Source: Neospora caninum Liverpool (taxonomy: Eukaryota > Apicomplexa > Conoidasida > Eucoccidiorida > Sarcocystidae). Taken from it: a stretch of DNA of 64,000 bases. This document shows positions 24,301-35,319 of this stretch, piece after piece (within the stretch, counting starts at the first letter, position 1; each line of letters opens with the position of its first letter). Below the pieces are notes generated by a model. That model saw nothing but the letters and a program-made list of their open reading frames with translations. It made no database searches and was not told the DNA's origin. Where the stretch lies: the NCBI RefSeq assembly GCF_000208865.1, contig NC_018386.1, positions 1,364,001 to 1,428,000 on the forward strand. Direction: 5' to 3'. A program made the translations under genes and the position numbers.

Positions 24301-26275
24301 GGTGAAACCGTGTTCGCCGTTCTTCTCCGGGACTCTGCCGGCGTTTTTTCTGTCGTCTCCCATTCTTTTTGCGGCTTTTTGTTCCCTCGACGGCCTCGAC
24401 TCTGGCGTTGCAGGGGTGGAAACTCGACAGAGTGCTCGACGCGACCGACGAGTTTGTGAAGCAGCAAAAGCGCGTTAACAGCACGGCGATGAAGAACATT
24501 GTGAGTCTCGAAATCGCGACTTTTCTACAGCAGCCTGTGCGGGGCCATGAAGAACAGCCGTTCACAACCTCACTCGGTCTCCAGATTCTACTCTCGTATC
24601 TCTCTTTGCCGATCGCTTCACGTGACTCGATCCACCTGCCGAAGGCGCCGGTAGTGTTCCTTCCTTTCTCCTCAAGAGTAGAGAAGCTCCACGAGGCAAC
24701 CGCCGGCATTCGCTGTAGCTCCTGCCACGCGAGCATGCGTCGAGGCGTCGCTCGTCTTCCATCGGACACTGGAAGGCTGAGTGTCTCGCGTTTCTTTATC
24801 TCTGTTCCCTCTCTCCCCGGAAAGGTTAACTGAAGCTGGGCTCGTCGCCTACGAAGAGCTGCGTTCTCTGTACAGGCGTCCGTCCGTTGTTTCCGGATTC
24901 GAATGCGCATGCAGGGACTGCTGGTCGAGTACATCATGATTCAAGATGTCAACGACACCATTGATCAAGCGCATGCACTCGGCCGCATTCTCCAACCGCG
25001 TGCGGACGCAGTTATCGTCAATTTAATTCCTTACAACCCCACAGAAGTTCCCTATGATTACAAGTAAGAACAACAGCAAATACATGGTGTCGCATGCATG
25101 CATCCACAGGTATCTGGACACGTCTGTGGGTTTCCATACCCAGTACGGCACCTGTCTTTTCTGTTTCTTTCCGGTCTCTCCTCGCCGTGCTCTGTCGTTT
25201 TGTTGGAACGGAGACTGTATCGCATGTGAACGTGCCTGTGCGGCTATCACCCTCTCACCTGCCCTGTGATGAAGGACGGCCTCGGAAGGGTTTTCCTGGA
25301 TCCGCGAGCGGTGTGCAGGCACCTGGCGCGCACGGAGATTCCTGAGGGGCGGTAGCATGGGGTGACCGCGCCTACGGTTTCCTTCCGCACGTTTGTACAG
25401 GCCTTCTACCCCGGAGAGAGTTGACGAATTTCTGAGGATCCTTCGCCAAGATTACTCTATTAAGGTTCTCGTGAGGCAAACCCTCGGCCAAGTAAGTCCC
25501 GTTCTCGAGGGTGAAAGGGGGGTATCTCGTGTGTAAGGGTTTTCTCGTGGGCCGGGTTCAGCGCCACATGAACAAGACAGCTATCACCATGCACACGTGC
25601 GGTTGCTTTCGATTTCGTTTACTCCGTTTTCCTTTCCTTGTGTCTTCGTTGCGTCTCCTCTCCCCTCTCCGGTGCCCAGTTTCTTTTGCTTCTTTTCGCT
25701 TCACATCTGTGTGCCAGGACATCGACAGCGCATGCGGTCAGCTGGTTGTGCGGGCGGGCAAGGACAAGAGCGGAGAAAAGGTGCCCGAGAGGGTAGCGCG
25801 TGCCTCACATGGTGCAGCACGTACTCGAGACGCAAGGGATGCGACTCCGGTGGAAAGTTCAGCAGGTTCTCAGTGGCCTTTCAGTTCGCGAGACCGGGAA
25901 TCGGCGTGCGCCTCCAAAGCTCCTTCCGGCGCAGCGCAAATCAGCACGAGACAGAAATGCTCACGATCCAGAAGTGACGAAAGAGAGACAGACTCAGACG
26001 ATGCGTCAGACGACGGGAGGGACAAGCACTCAGCAGTGCCTCTCAGTTCTTGGTGGCAAGATGTGAAAGCTCTTCCGGCGTTGATGCAAAGTTGCAAGGG
26101 TATGTGTGCTGACAGCTTGTGGACGTTGGCGACGGATGCAGAAAGAGAAGACGAGGAAGAGGCGGTTGCCGCTACGCACGGGAAACGGACACTCCTAGCG
26201 GCGTCCGTCGCGCTGCTTGCCGGGGTTGTTGCCGCCGGTGTAGCGAACTGGTTTTTGAGGCGTGCTCGAGTGTAA
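21381..26275 (+). CDS. rlmN: RlmN/Cfr-family radical-SAM RNA methyltransferase with C-terminal membrane anchor, 9 exons, 639 aa
   Basis: Exons: 21381-21563, 21842-22330, 23213-23316, 23440-23520, 23919-24096, 24414-24500, 24915-25063, 25401-25491, 25718-26275; all GT-AG and in phase. Visible features: an N-terminal RlmN helical domain; an acidic (KEEDEE)n insert at about 170-195; the radical-SAM cluster CxxxCxxC at C227, C231 and C234; GMGEP at 270-274; and the two mechanistic cysteines, C220 (seven residues before the cluster) and C460 in DIDSACGQL. Family knowledge: RlmN methylates C2 of an adenine in 23S rRNA and in some tRNAs by a methyl-cysteine ping-pong mechanism. After C460 there is a ~180-residue polar extension ending in a hydrophobic helix (~612-633) and the tail RRARV. 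This resembles a tail anchor and is not normal for the family. The reading frame is open upstream of the ATG to about 20460, so a longer N-terminus cannot be excluded. Confidence 0.94.
22146..22245 (+). repeat. Acidic (EKEEDE)n coding repeat in RlmN exon 2
   Basis: Tandem 18-nt units built on gaggacgaggagaaagag encode a glutamate/aspartate/lysine run between two conserved parts of the enzyme. It is probably a surface loop. Confidence 0.85.
22848..23210 (+). repeat. Uninterrupted 363-nt polypyrimidine tract at the 3' end of RlmN intron 2
   Basis: Every base from 22848 to 23210 on the plus strand is C or T, mostly CTTTTT and CTTTTTTT units, and it runs straight into the AG acceptor at 23211-23212. 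It acts at least as the polypyrimidine tract of that splice site but is far longer than needed. Long mirror-like homopurine/homopyrimidine tracts can form triplex (H-) DNA. Confidence 0.95.
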
Positions 26276-28042
26276 GGCGCCTACAAGATATCGCAGGAAG
26301 CGTTTTGGGGGACGCGGCGTATATGGCGCTTGTGCCGTCTATTTCAAGTGCAAAAGGATGCAGAGACGATCGCGGGCGAACTGCGCCCCGCCACAGACAG
26401 CGCCATGCGCGAAAAATGGTGATTTCTGTTTCTGCGGGTTGCATTCAGCCAATCGAACTGCGGTTTCAGGACGCACACAAGCGCCACGAAAGGGGATTGG
26501 CTGACAAATCTTTCCGACACGCAAGCCTAGGCACATTTCCCCGGACGGTTCGTATGTACATTCGCACAAGCAAGCAGCCGTATACTACCGCGTCTATTCA
26601 ATATACACAGGTGAATAGGCAGCTTCAGGCAGACGCACGTACGCGGAAGTACACCCAAACACACGCCTGGTAGCAGGTATGCCACTGCATGTAAAGCGCC
26701 TCTCGAACTACAGCTCTGGAAGAATGGCATACATCTGGAAGAGTGCCCGCCGGCATCTTGGGCTCCAGGCGACGACGCCGTGTGCATCCGAATCCGGTTC
26801 GCTTTTTGCGAGAACCAAAGTTGCGGATGCGTAGAGAGGCCGTCGCTCCGGTTTCAAACTCGGACCTAAAAAAGGAAACGCCAGGTCGTCGATGTTTCCC
26901 TGATCGTCCACACACCGCGCGGAGACAGGTGATCTCCACCGGAGGCCTTGCACGCCAGATCACAAAGAGCAAAAATCATGCACCACCCCGTTCCCGGGAC
27001 GAGGATCGAACTCTAGAGGCAAATGCCGATTGTGGAGACATGTGGAGGAGGCGTGCCGGTTGCAGCGATGTTTCCTTGTTCTGGGGACTTAAGGCGGAAG
27101 CGACTCCTCGCTTTTTTGTCGATTGCGAGAAGGGGAGAGACTTCCCCTCCTCGATCTTCTTAACAGAGACCGGGGCTGAGAGCAGCAACGTTGGCTGTGG
27201 CCGTCGACGAAGGGACTGTGTGTGCTCGGATTTGCGTTTTGCAAAGTGGCAAAAGGCGAAGTGCCCGAGCAAGCAAACTATCACTATGACAAAGAATTGT
27301 GGTCTCCGCGCTCGTGTCGTTCCGACAACACGGCAGTTCAGCAGTGGACAGCACGGGCACAGCGCGCAAGTCTCATGTTCAGCAGCACAACTCGTGGAGA
27401 CCGTAGCAAGAGAGAGGGTAGTCTTGAGCAACTGGTAAAGCCGGTGCCGTCACCAAAATCGAGGCGTTGGGCGCTGTCGGTCGTCGAGCACACTGCACTG
27501 GCGCTAGCGTTAGTCTCGCAAGAGTGCTTTCTCGTTTTCGTCGAATCTCCCCCTTCTCGACTTGCAGTATACGCCGTTGCCGCCGGCGAGCCCGCACCTG
27601 CACTGACACGCGAGTGCGAAGCACCCAGACTGCGCGTCGAGGCCGCCTTCGCAGAGCTTTGCACCGTTTCTGTTCTCCACAGTCCGAGTGTGACACGACC
27701 TGACAGTCGGCGAGATGCGTCACACGCGCCGGTGCCGGTTCTACATCCCCCAGAAGACTGCCGCTAGCTGTTCCACGAGTTGTCTGCACTGTTGCTTCGA
27801 CGCTAACTTCCCCGCCAGACTCTGACTTCCTACACCAGCGTGGAATCACAAAATGAGGGGGGGACGATCGAATGAAGCAATGTGCTCCAACTCTGTGCGT
27901 TTTTGAGTACAAAGGCCAATCCTGAGGGAGAAAGGCAGGTGCTGTCGATACACCGCGGAGCCCCGCGGATCCGACTGGGGAGAGAGAATGCAAACCTCCT
28001 CCGCGAAAAAGCGTCCGCCGCGGCCACGTGCCCTGAGTCTTT
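26276..28042. other. Intergenic region downstream of RlmN, no supported gene
   Basis: It should contain the RlmN 3' UTR. Two plus-strand open frames of 180-230 codons (26743-27438, 27222-27767) overlap each other and minus-strand frames, and show no recognisable domain or transmembrane pattern. Confidence 0.45.
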
Positions 28043-28975
28043 TCAAGTGGTGTGTTTCGTTTCTTTTACTCCGGACGACGTCCAGTGTCCTGGCTGTGTC
28101 TCCCTTCTACCGCGAAACAGTGCGCCCGAGCACGGACCCGGAGCGTGTGGCGCGTGAAATGAAGCAGCTGCGCCGTCCAGATCGCCGCGATATACCACGA
28201 ACGTTTTTCTCCCCCGCGCCTCCGCGAAAATGGGCTGACGACGCGCTGCTGGCGGCGCCAGTCGCGATGTCCCCCTCTGTCCCTGAGGCCGTTTTCCGCC
28301 GGCGAACTCGTCGCCCGTCCGGGCGGATCTCACCGTCGCGGCTTTGTTGCCGAATCGCAGCGCGCGTCCCACGTCGCCTCTGAGGTCCCGGAAAAGCGCA
28401 GTGAAGGCATCTCTCTGCGAGAACTCGACCGTACTGGCTTCGCATTTTCCCCACCGTCCATGTTTCGAGCCGTTCCGCGCGAAAAAACTGTATCCACCAA
28501 CGGGGGGACGCACTGGCTGGGCAGGCACGGGGGGAGACGCGATCTCGTGATGTCTGCGAACTCCGCAGAACCCCGGGAACGGACACAACGCTGGCGGTTC
28601 CTCAAGAACCCCGGTGCTCGGACAGTCGGCATTCCTCGTTTTTCGCGTACAGGAGCTGTCGCTGTCTCCTCGTACGGTTCGCGGCCTGGAGACCTTGTCG
28701 ATATCCTCCGGCGACAGCGTGTGCGAGTTCGTCGAGTAGTCCAGCTGGTCTGCTTTGCGCGCCCCGTCAATCGAGAGGCGTCTTGTGACCCGGGGAACAG
28801 GAAACCCCCGATACAGAATCGGTAAAGGCGGTCTTGTGTCACTTGAAAGCCTCGTGCGCTTTTGTGGGAGAGATTCGACGCCTTTCCTCTTTAGAGCTGG
28901 CCTTGTCCGCTTGCGTCTGGAGCGGCCTCTCTCTCGACGTGGCTGGTACTTTTCGGTGCTACATGCCAGTCCCAT
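28043..28975 (-). CDS. Possible hypothetical protein with N-myristoylation-type start, 310 aa, single exon
   Basis: An ATG at 28975 in a strong context (ACAATGG) begins MGLACSTEK. Gly2 with Ser6 fits the N-myristoyltransferase pattern, and Cys5 could be palmitoylated. The next ~35 residues are strongly basic (RRERGRSRRKRTR), and the rest is polar and R/S/P-rich without a recognised domain. An in-frame upstream Met at 29020 would destroy the myristoylation signal. It would be divergent from the transporter at 29693. Chance ORFs of about 300 codons occur elsewhere in this window, so this may not be a gene. Confidence 0.33.
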   Translation of the reverse strand: MGLACSTEKYQPRRERGRSRRKRTRPALKRKGVESLPQKRTRLSSDTRPPLPILYRGFPVPRVTRRLSIDGARKADQLDYSTNSHTLSPEDIDKVSRPRTVRGDSDSSCTRKTRNADCPSTGVLEEPPALCPFPGFCGVRRHHEIASPPVPAQPVRPPVGGYSFFARNGSKHGRWGKCEASTVEFSQRDAFTALFRDLRGDVGRALRFGNKAATVRSARTGDEFAGGKRPQGQRGTSRLAPPAARRQPIFAEARGRKTFVVYRGDLDGAAASFHAPHAPGPCSGALFRGRRETQPGHWTSSGVKETKHTT

Positions 28976-29692
28976 TGTTGTGCTGGTCGGGGAAACGCGC
29001 TGCGGCTGCAAAATTCTCAACTCTTGCGCGGCGAATTTTTTAGCACGGCCCCATTCGCGCTCCGAGATGCGACGCTTCCGGAAGCTCCGCAGCCGGAACG
29101 GTGACCGCTTTCACTGCGTTGTCTGAATTCTTTGTCTTAGGGCTCTCACGTCGCCCCACCCCTCTCAGCAGCTCGAGTTAGACACGCGAAGGTTCGTCGC
29201 TGTCCGGCCGTGTGATCTTTCTCTGCTCGACTGCGAGAGTAAGAGCTTTTTTTACGGCCAGCGTGTGCGCCCACAAACCTCCCCATGATTCCTCAAGACA
29301 AAGGCATTGCGCACGGTGTGCAGCGTTGACCCGCGTAGGATGTGAATCTCCGTTCGGTGGCGACTGAATTTTGAGAGAGAGACACGGCTCAGTGCTTCTC
29401 TTGTGTTTGACGGCCGTTCCTTGCGTCGCTGCCAGCGCTACTTCGCCGTCTCCCGTCGCTCAAAACGGAGGGCTTTCGGAGCTGTCGCGTGCGGCGCTTC
29501 GAGTCTCTCGGGGCTGAACAAACAACGAGGCAAGCGTTTCGTTGGTCCTCTTTGGGAAGTGTGAACTGTTCTGCTGTGTGTAGTCCTCCATTCTGAGACC
29601 GCGGTTTTTTCGCGCGCGCGGAATGCAGCGTTCGCCTTGAATGTGTGCAGTGTGTGTGGTTCACAAGAGCGCAAACTCTCTAGACGGTCACA
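28976..29692 (+). promoter_or_regulatory. 5' flank of the formate/nitrite transporter
   Basis: This stretch directly precedes the transporter start codon (context CACAATGG). No ORF of note; presumed promoter and 5' UTR. No specific binding site can be supported beyond that. Confidence 0.45.
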
Positions 29693-30958
29693 ATGGTGGT
29701 CACGGCGTCTCCCGACACGTATCTGCACGTCATCGACTATGGATTGAAGAAAGTCCGTTTGCGGTTCGACCGCCTCCTCCTGCAGGCCTTCATGGCAGGT
29801 GTGTACGTCGGCATGGCAGGCAATGCGTGCATTTCCTTGGCGGGCGGCTTTTCCACGGACCCTCAGGACCCGAAGGCGATAACCCCGGGCGTGCAGAAGT
29901 TTATCTACGCATCCATTTTCCCCGTGGCTTTCATTGCGATTATCATGACTGGGGCTGAACTGTTCACTGGCAACACCATGACGATGTTGATTTGCTGGTT
30001 CGAGAGACGCATCACAATCTGGCAACTCCTGCAAAACTGGGCAGGAAGTTTCCTCGGCAACTGGGCGGGCACTCTCTTCTCGGCGTACTTTTTAACGTAT
30101 CTCTGCTGTCACTTTGACCATGACCCGTACTTTAGCTACATGGACCAAACGGCTGCCGCCAAAGTGAGCCACGGCTGGGGAAGTTGTTTCCTTCGCGGCA
30201 TCGGCTGCAACACTTGGGTCTGCCTCGCGGTGTGGTTTGTCGTCGCGTGCGACGACGCTGCCGGGAAGATTCTGGCTCTTTGGTTCCCCATCGTCGCCTT
30301 TGTGCTTTCCTCGTACGAGCATATAATCGCGAACCTTTACACGCTGCAGCTGTGCGCTATGTTGGGAGTCAGCACGTCTCTCGGAGACATGATCGCCTTC
30401 AACCTCCTTCCCACTTTCCTCGGAAACCTCGTCGGCGGATGTGGACTGATTGGAATGGTCTACTTTTACAACTTCTACCCGATCGTTGGCCACGTGGACG
30501 ATGCCATAGAGGGCAGCATCTGCGAAAGCAGCGTCAAAGAGGACAGCGTCTCCTTGGTGGGCGTGCCGCGCGGAGCCTCGGTAAACAGCCTGGCCGTCTC
30601 GGCTATCCCGTCTGTGTTCTCAGCTCCGCGCGGGCAGCGAGAAAGTTTCGCTGGAGAGAACAGCACGCTCGTGATGGGCGACCTCAAGCGCCAGCGCAGC
30701 GTCGCCTCCACGCGGAGAGCCGTGACAGGCGCCTCTACCGAGTCGAAAAAGGACTTGCAGCTAACGGTTCGCCCCGACGACGCTGAAATGCAGAGCACTA
30801 TGGAAGACATGTTTGGCCTGGAGGCCCCGAGGAACGCGACCGGCGCCGCAGCCGGCAACGGCACTGGAGTCCCAGGGGTCGGCGCTGCATCCAAATCACC
30901 AGACCCGTCAGCCACTGGAGCGACAGTCGCCGCAGCCTCGCCCACGGCGACAAGCTGA
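29693..30958 (+). CDS. FNT: Formate/nitrite transporter family channel, intronless, 421 aa
   Basis: Both FNT family signatures are present: [10 protein letters not shown] (about 85-94) and [11 protein letters not shown] (about 171-181). The pore histidine sits in [11 protein letters not shown] (His210). Six hydrophobic segments cover residues about 29-265. Family knowledge: FNTs are pentameric channels; apicomplexan members export lactate and other monocarboxylates with protons across the plasma membrane and are drug targets in Plasmodium. The last ~150 residues are a hydrophilic Ser/Ala/Gly-rich cytosolic tail, longer than in bacterial FocA. The start was chosen as the first ATG, about 28 residues before helix 1. 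T. gondii has three FNT paralogues; I cannot say from this sequence alone which one this is. Confidence 0.96.
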   Translation: MVVTASPDTYLHVIDYGLKKVRLRFDRLLLQAFMAGVYVGMAGNACISLAGGFSTDPQDPKAITPGVQKFIYASIFPVAFIAIIMTGAELFTGNTMTMLICWFERRITIWQLLQNWAGSFLGNWAGTLFSAYFLTYLCCHFDHDPYFSYMDQTAAAKVSHGWGSCFLRGIGCNTWVCLAVWFVVACDDAAGKILALWFPIVAFVLSSYEHIIANLYTLQLCAMLGVSTSLGDMIAFNLLPTFLGNLVGGCGLIGMVYFYNFYPIVGHVDDAIEGSICESSVKEDSVSLVGVPRGASVNSLAVSAIPSVFSAPRGQRESFAGENSTLVMGDLKRQRSVASTRRAVTGASTESKKDLQLTVRPDDAEMQSTMEDMFGLEAPRNATGAAAGNGTGVPGVGAASKSPDPSATGATVAAASPTATS

Positions 30959-32789
30959 GTGCGTGCGAGACTTCCCCGCACACGCTGACCGGGGAAAACA
31001 GGAGTGGAGTGTGTCGGGAATGCGCGACGATCACGGTCGACCGGGGGAGGAACGCCCTGGCCTGATTTCCGTGGCGTGAAAAGCGCGAGCGTTCGTTTGT
31101 GGCCACGGTGGCTTTAGAACACATGCACTGGTGTTTCGTGGTCTTTCCGGAGGAAACTGAACTTCGACCGCCGGAGGCGGGCGGAGGGGCGCGTCAATTC
31201 CGGAGGCGGTCTGCTCCACGGTGTGCAGACGATATTTAGGTAACTTTTAAACCGACTTTGTGGCGTTCAGGAATGGACAATGCAGTATTCAGTGGCGAGG
31301 TCGAGCTTGTGTCAATACTCTTTTACAGTCCGTCTGTCCGAAAACCAGCCACCGCGATCCCACTCGGATTGGTGCTCTCGCCCCGCGGGGACCGATCTAC
31401 ACGTTTTGCCTGGTTTGCGCGCGGATGTTGTCAAATGTGGGGCGCCGGTGCGAGTCGGAAGCTCGCCCTTGCATCCGAGACAAGGACGCGCAGGCTCCGC
31501 TGATCAGGAGTGGCGGTGAAAGCGGCAGATCACTTTGAACGCGAAGGAAACCCGCGGAGCTTTACCAGAGTCGTTCTCCCTTTTGTGCCGCCTTTTGGCT
31601 CCGTGCTTTCCGTCGCACCCTGTGGCACTGTTGCATTCACAAAGCGACCGCACTGACGGCAGGCGTGCCTCCGGCCAGATAGTGGAAGAGATTTGTCGTT
31701 GTTGACGAGTTTTGAAGCTCGTCTTCTCGTGCGTATAAGCTTGAGCTGAACACTGGATGCTTCGGGTGGACAGAACGGCTGCGTTCATTTGTGAAGCTGG
31801 AGTGCCGGATTTTGGATTTTGGTCACGAGCTATAGCTTAGTTGTTGTATTCGGCCGCGGAGCCGATCAGTGTATCTTCCAGGCGGCGCAGTGAGCCTTTC
31901 TGGTTATTGTGCTCGCGCTTACAATCACTCGTAGTAGCCTTCCGCACACCATTCCATTTCTGCTAGGGAATCCGGTAGACTACCTTCGCATGATAATGGC
32001 TTTTGGTACACATCGAGAGAGAGCTTGGGATCCGTATGCCTGAGCGCGGTGTGGTTAGGCAAAATGACAATGCCGTTTGGGGAACTTCTCTGGAGCCTTA
32101 TAGTAGATGTTCATGTAGCCAGAAGGCTCGGTTCTCTGGCCGACGACGTATTCCATAACGTCTACGGGGTGGCATGATCGTTTGTGAGGTAGTATACATA
32201 TGTCTGCTCTGTGACGCACTAGAGTAGAGCCAAGCGACTGTCCAACTCTCAATGGCGTGTGTTTTGAGTTCGGTGACTCGAGTGTTCAGGTCTAATGCCG
32301 TAGAACTTTGGAGTTCCTTTTGCGCGTAATCGAGTTTGGCGAAATAGTATGCTTTTTTGAGCATGCACGCTATTCGGTCCTGTAACTCGGGCATCCCCTC
32401 TAGGGGATGCGAACAAACGCGTGAAATCCGTGGGTGCGAGGTACGCGCTGTGAGGGGCAATGCCCCAAAACGCGTCCGTGCCGTGGAGCAGTCGTGTCCT
32501 TTGCCAATGTAAAAGCTGTGGGCGGAGCTCCCGCAACGCAGTACATTCACAGCGGCAGCGGCGGTGTATGGCGATTCCTTTGCGCCGTGTGTCCGGCTAC
32601 ACCCAAACATGAATTTTAAGATTAAAACGCACATTCAGTCGCACGTCCACGTACGAAAACGAATTTGTGTTTGGTCGCTCTGCCGCGCGGGCCTTCACAC
32701 ACGATTGATAGACGGGGGTGTGCTGAAGAGCATAAATCTGTACACGACGCTGGGCCACAGCGAGTTCGAGCGCGTGAAAAGCCGTCTTG
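30959..32789. other. Convergent intergenic region, no supported gene
   Basis: It holds the 3' ends of the transporter (+) and the eight-helix protein (-). I see only short, mutually overlapping frames and no RNA gene signature. Confidence 0.5.
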
Positions 32790-33803
32790 TTAGATGTTAT
32801 CCGCCAGAAGCTTTTGTTCCTCTCCCTCTGGAATTTCGTCCGGGCCCTCAAACCCAGACATCCGTTTCTCCTGCAGGCGTATCATCGCCATGTAGCACCA
32901 CAAACCCACGGGAGCGGCAGCGAGAAACCACCACTGGTCCTTGACTAGCGCATTTGCGTCCAAGAAACTGTACGGAGAAAGGGCGGGGTCAGTCGACGAG
33001 ACGATATTCCACCAAATTAGTACGCAAAGGCTCAGAGGAACAGCGAGTACAGTAAGTGCTGTTGCGAGGCTGGTGAACGATTTCCACACGCCGATGGCCC
33101 CAACGAGGCCGGCCATTCCTGCTGCGGCTAATAAGATCCCGTGAATAAACAAACACGTGTTGGGCCCGTGCGTTGTCGCAGCGTACAGGCGGCTGTTCCA
33201 GTATCCCGCGCATTCCAGCATGGCGACGAAGAGACAAAACAGACTGAACACGAGAGCGCCAGTGCCCACGGACATGCCGATTCCCCAAGTGCCCAGTTTG
33301 CGCATCTCGCTAGGACCGGACAACACATCTTCACGCACTTGACCCAGCATCTTGTAGCTTCTGCCTTCGAATCCGTCCCCTCCAGCGGACTGTATATTCG
33401 CCAGCGAAGCGAAAATGCGGGTCATCGGGATCGCCACACCAAGAACGATCCACAGGGACGCTCGAACGCCAAAGTACCAAACAATAACGGAGATGAAACT
33501 GAGCACTCCGTTCACCAGAGCTGCCCACGTCAGGAAAGACGTTAGCTGCGGTAACCGGAACGTGACGGCAGCCACCGACAGAATCGCGACCAAAATGTCG
33601 AAACTGGCAACGAGGAAAATGGAGATGATGCGACCTTGAACGAGAGCTGACGCATGGCTCAGCGGCGATTTGAGAACGTGCAGGGACCGAATCCCTTCGG
33701 TGATCTCCAAGGCTGCGCAGATGGCCAGCAGGCAGGCATAGGCCAACGCCGCCCCAGCCAAGGAGAGGCAATAGCCTCGCGTGCGTTTCGCGTTAGACGC
33801 CAT
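32790..33803 (-). CDS. Eight-helix integral membrane protein, unknown family, 337 aa
   Basis: From the ATG at 33803 (MASNAKRTRGYCLSLAG) the single exon encodes about eight hydrophobic segments: roughly residues 10-34, 60-81, 86-113, 117-140, 170-196, 212-240, 246-268 and 290-311. A charged loop (about 141-169, with GRSYKMLGQVREDV) lies between helices 4 and 5. The C-terminus is short and acidic (EGPDEIPEGEEQKLLADNI). No signature of a known transporter family is visible and I do not assign a function. The frame is open upstream to 34079, but that 92-residue stretch is basic and not membrane-like, so the 33803 start is preferred. The even helix count and the hydrophobic periodicity argue strongly for a real gene. 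Confidence 0.78.
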   Translation of the reverse strand: MASNAKRTRGYCLSLAGAALAYACLLAICAALEITEGIRSLHVLKSPLSHASALVQGRIISIFLVASFDILVAILSVAAVTFRLPQLTSFLTWAALVNGVLSFISVIVWYFGVRASLWIVLGVAIPMTRIFASLANIQSAGGDGFEGRSYKMLGQVREDVLSGPSEMRKLGTWGIGMSVGTGALVFSLFCLFVAMLECAGYWNSRLYAATTHGPNTCLFIHGILLAAAGMAGLVGAIGVWKSFTSLATALTVLAVPLSLCVLIWWNIVSSTDPALSPYSFLDANALVKDQWWFLAAAPVGLWCYMAMIRLQEKRMSGFEGPDEIPEGEEQKLLADNI

Positions 33804-35319
33804 TTTGACAAGCCGCGTAAAATCTAAATGTATCCGCGGGTAGGAGGCCGGTCTTCGTGCAGAGCGCGGAGTCCCGGGAACGTACTCAAACCTGTGCCGC
33901 CCGGCCAGCGAATGGTTCCTGTCGGAGATGCCAAGCAAGAGTGCAAGCTGTAGTCTGTCGCGTTCCGACTCTCGCGGCAAAAGAATGGCGAGAAACGTTC
34001 CAAAAAACCACGGTTCAAACCGTCTACGGACATTCCCCAGCTGGCAGCAGGGTTCGGCGGTCACACCCAACGCCGGCACACATCACAAGCGGCGTTACAG
34101 GGACACGACCAGATGAGCGATTTTCGCACAAAGACTCCAGCAGGGGAAAAGAACAGTTTTGCATCAGCTTCTACTCGGACAGAGCCGCCGCCGCTCGCAC
34201 ACTTGGAAGTAGACCACAGCAGGCTGGTCTCAACGTCGTGTGTCAGCTAGATGGCCTTGCGAGCGGCGACCAACGAGCGCGCTCACTCCCGACCTTCTCT
34301 CCAAAAGACCTGTCGAGAAATTTTCCTGCCTTCGCGAGCTGTGGCATGAGTCCTACAATATTCACCGGAGTTTTCGGGTGTTTTCTTAGAACGCAAATAA
34401 AAGTGCGAGACTGCAGCGGCGTGACCGTCCCGAAGCGCGGGGAGGGCGGGGCGCTGGACTCCTCGGCCCAGCTAACATTCAAATATTCAGACACCCCACC
34501 ACGGCAAAACGTGACAGCGAGGTATAGGCTCGTGGTGTGTGCCCGTTCTCTTCAGAAGCAAGGAGCCGTGGTCTTTGGGGTTTTGCCGCAGATTCCTTTT
34601 CGAGACGCGTTTTCCCAGAACACACATCCGTGCGTTGCACTCACATCTCTGAGAGACGCTACTGCCGTTAAACAAGACACCGTTTCGCCTGCATCCTAGA
34701 AGATTTTTCAATCGGCTGCGCAGAGTGGAGGTTCGTCTGTTCGGAGCGGCTGCGTTAGGCCCGTTACCCACAGATCGGTTGCGCCTCCCTCTGAAGTGAC
34801 CACGCGCCGCTGCGGATGAACGTTGAATTCGCGCTCGGCGACGGTCAAACAAAACGAACGTTTTCGGCAGAGAAGTGCCTAAACGGCGGCTGCAGTTCCT
34901 TTCGATCGTGCCTGTCGCGTACCCACGGTGACGGAACGCTCGCGTAACACTACATGCTGGTTCCAGGACTCTGTGTGTGAAGTGTAGAATGTGCACGGAA
35001 CCAGATGAAAAACAAACTTTCAGTTAAGGTCTCCCCTGCGAGGTGCTTCCTTCCACAGTTACGACCCAAAAGCAGTAGCGACTTCATGAATCAGTCCTGG
35101 TTTAGTTTCTTCCGTTCTAAACGCTGTGCCGGCCTCTCTGCCGTCGCGTGCGCTGGGGAGGAAGGGTGCTTGCGTTTATCGGGGCACTTTTTCATTCGAG
35201 CTTGGATTTTCTAAGAACAAGACGCGCGTCTTTAATGGTGTGACTGGCCAGAACGGAGACAGGAAATGTCAGGGAGAAATCACCTTTGGTGGACAGGTTT
35301 CTCTTAGGGAAGACGACAG
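33804..35319. other. Spacer between two minus-strand genes, no supported gene
   Basis: It contains the 5' flank of the eight-helix protein and the 3' UTR of the syntaxin. A 280-codon plus-strand frame (33857-34699) is antisense to this leader region and shows no domain. Confidence 0.5.

Noticed and set aside
26985..27065. Possible tRNA-like T-arm (AGTTCGATCCTC on the minus strand)
   Set aside because: The flanking T-stem does not pair over five bases, and no matching acceptor stem, D-arm or anticodon arm could be found upstream.
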